NCBI GenBank assembly: GCA_016845285.1
Contig: JAERSX010000645.1
Coordinates: 1-6,861, forward strand
DNA: 6,861 nt
Direction of reading: 5' to 3'
Origin: Deltaproteobacteria bacterium
GTDB taxonomy: Bacteria; Myxococcota_A; UBA796; UBA2385
In this document: piece by piece, positions 5,977 to 6,861 of the stretch
Layout: each line of letters starts with the position of its first letter
Numbering within the stretch: the stretch's first letter is position 1
Notes under the pieces: generated by a model
The model's input: the letters and a program-made list of their open reading frames with translations, nothing else
What the model was told of the DNA's origin: nothing
Database searches by the model: none
Position numbers and translations under genes: made by a program

Positions 5977-5984
5977 TCCCATGA
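5853..5984 (+). CDS. Possible 43-residue upstream ORF, stop overlapping the next start (ATGA)
   Basis: A GTG at 5853 opens 43 codons that end in TGA 5982-5984, overlapping the ATG at 5981 as ATGA, a typical translational-coupling junction. An AGGA at 5840-5843 lies 9 nt upstream as a modest Shine-Dalgarno. The frame is open back to a TAA at 5784-5786, and GTG 5853 is the first usable start. The peptide begins VTDATQSLVKFSVTP and ends in CRPPSWGLP; no domain, signal peptide or family is recognised. Codon third positions are GC-rich (33 of 43), not clearly different from neighbours. The same DNA forms strong hairpins, so the open frame could be accidental. If translated, ribosomes would pass through the hairpin covering the next gene's ribosome-binding site and open it. 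Confidence 0.3.
   Translation: MTDATQSLVKFSVTPVRGAIAPGSLHPLIARGGTCRPPSWGLP
5960..5976 (+). promoter_or_regulatory. Hairpin burying the Shine-Dalgarno of the hydrolase-like gene
   Basis: GCCCCC (5960-5965) and GGGGGC (5971-5976) form a 6-bp, all G-C stem with a TTCTT loop. The only purine-rich ribosome-binding candidate for the ATG at 5981 is the GGGGG at 5971-5975 (5-nt spacing), and it lies wholly in the 3' arm. Folding would be expected to lower translation unless the stem is opened by coupling or by an alternative structure. Confidence 0.5.
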
Positions 5985-6861
5985 GCACCGCCCCCAGCTC
6001 CGAAGGGGTGCTGGCGCCCCTGGCAAGCGGTCTCGAGCCAACGGTCTCCCGAGACCTCGGGGCGACCCTCGTGCGCGCGGCCCTCGGCGCCGCCTGGACG
6101 GCACGCAATCCCCGAGAGCCCTTCGCCGAGCGCCCCCGCACAGCACGCACCGAGCGGCTCTACTACCGGGCAGAAGACGGCTGGGAATCACCCATCTGGC
6201 GCATTCCCCCGACCCGAGATGGACGGGGCGAGCCAGTGGTCCTGGTGGCGGGTCTGGGCATCGGCCACGAGAGCTTCGACTTCTCACCTGAGTGCTCCCT
6301 GGCCCGACGCCTGCAAGAGGCGGGCTTCGATGTCTACATGGCCGGCCTCCGCGGCGGACGGGGCTCGGTCCCCCCACCGGAGGGTCGCGCCTTCGACTTC
6401 GACGACATCGTGACCTTCGACATCCCAGCGATACTGGAGCGCATCCGGGGCGTGAGCGACTGCCCGCGCCTGCTCTGGGTCGGCCATGGCCTCGGTGGAC
6501 AGCTCGCCTATGCGCACCTCGCCCGCGGCGGCCGTCCAGACCTGGCCGGCCTCGTGACCATGGGTGCCGCCGTCCGCTTCACCCGGCCTCGTAGCCAGGC
6601 TCGCCTCGCCGCTGCAGCCGCCCGACTGTTGCCACCCGAGCTGGGCCTGCCTGGGCGTGCTCTGCAGCAGCTCCTGGCCGCCGGCAGTCGCCCCGGCGTG
6701 GAGGGCAGCGCGGCAGGCGCTGCCACCGAGGGCCCGGTGCTGCGTGGCCTCATGCTCCACGGTGGCGAAGACGTGGGTGTCGGCCTCGCCCGCCAGCTGG
6801 GCCGCTGGATCGAGGCAGGCGTTCTCTGCGACCGAAACGATGACATCGACTACCTCGCGGC
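5981..6861 (+). CDS. Alpha/beta-hydrolase-fold protein, N-terminal 293 residues (3' end outside window); nucleophile Ser replaced by Gly
   Basis: From ATG 5981 an open frame runs to the window end without a stop. After an N-terminal region of about 60 residues, the pattern is that of an alpha/beta hydrolase: a core strand with oxyanion-type loop 'PVVLVAGLGIGHESFDF' (residues 86-102), then 'SLARRLQEAGFDVYMAGLRG' and the nucleophile elbow 'WVGHGLGGQLAYAHL' (elbow position Gly170). Members of this style usually read HGLG at the first motif and GHSxGG at the second. Here they read AGLG and GHGLGG, so the catalytic Ser is Gly (codon GGC, one base from AGC) and the usual His is Ala90. The protein may be a non-catalytic relative or may bind rather than cleave its ligand. 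The later part (LARQLGRWIEAGVLC) resembles the lid-to-core return of these proteins. The acid and His residues would lie beyond the window. No signal peptide is seen, so it is probably cytoplasmic. Confidence 0.8.
   Translation, partial: MSTAPSSEGVLAPLASGLEPTVSRDLGATLVRAALGAAWTARNPREPFAERPRTARTERLYYRAEDGWESPIWRIPPTRDGRGEPVVLVAGLGIGHESFDFSPECSLARRLQEAGFDVYMAGLRGGRGSVPPPEGRAFDFDDIVTFDIPAILERIRGVSDCPRLLWVGHGLGGQLAYAHLARGGRPDLAGLVTMGAAVRFTRPRSQARLAAAAARLLPPELGLPGRALQQLLAAGSRPGVEGSAAGAATEGPVLRGLMLHGGEDVGVGLARQLGRWIEAGVLCDRNDDIDYLA

Overview
The window is GC-rich (about two thirds G+C by eye), and every convincing gene lies on the + strand. The gene content is typical of a large-genome, predatory or social deltaproteobacterial lineage, most likely Myxococcota or a relative: lipoproteins carrying PKD, LamG and discoidin domains, a PpiD-like foldase, an M48 protease and an alpha/beta-hydrolase-like protein. 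The placement is inferred from gene style, because no rRNA or other marker gene is present.

Layout. (1) Positions 2-217 hold the C-terminal end of an M48-family metallopeptidase, cut by the window edge. (2) Positions 292-1758 encode an inner-membrane-anchored, PpiD/SurA-like periplasmic foldase whose parvulin domain has lost its usual histidines. (3) Positions 1838-5637 form a tight three-gene operon. It encodes a large mosaic surface lipoprotein (three PKD-like domains, an acidic pentapeptide repeat, an Ig-like domain, LamG and F5/8-type C), a small exported protein that may be a beta-barrel and overlaps the first gene by 4 bp (GTGA), and a second lipoprotein (Big_5-like plus PKD) that begins 9 bp later. 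(4) Positions 5638-5980 are a 343-bp intergenic region with several hairpins, a 14-bp perfect palindrome, a plausible extended -10 promoter and a compact potential RNA fold. A possible 43-codon ORF there ends in an ATGA overlap with the next gene. (5) Positions 5981-6861 encode the first 293 residues of an alpha/beta-hydrolase-fold protein that runs off the window, with Gly in place of the usual nucleophile Ser.

How the parts may work together (inference). The M48 protease and the PpiD-like protein suggest envelope protein quality control. The following operon supplies envelope and surface proteins that would depend on such folding, though no direct link is shown. The most unusual part is the leader of the hydrolase-like gene. 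Three structural elements abut with no unpaired bases between them (5802-5819, 5820-5959, 5960-5976), and the last one buries the Shine-Dalgarno sequence. It matches no riboswitch class that I recognise, so it is the best candidate here for an undescribed regulatory element.
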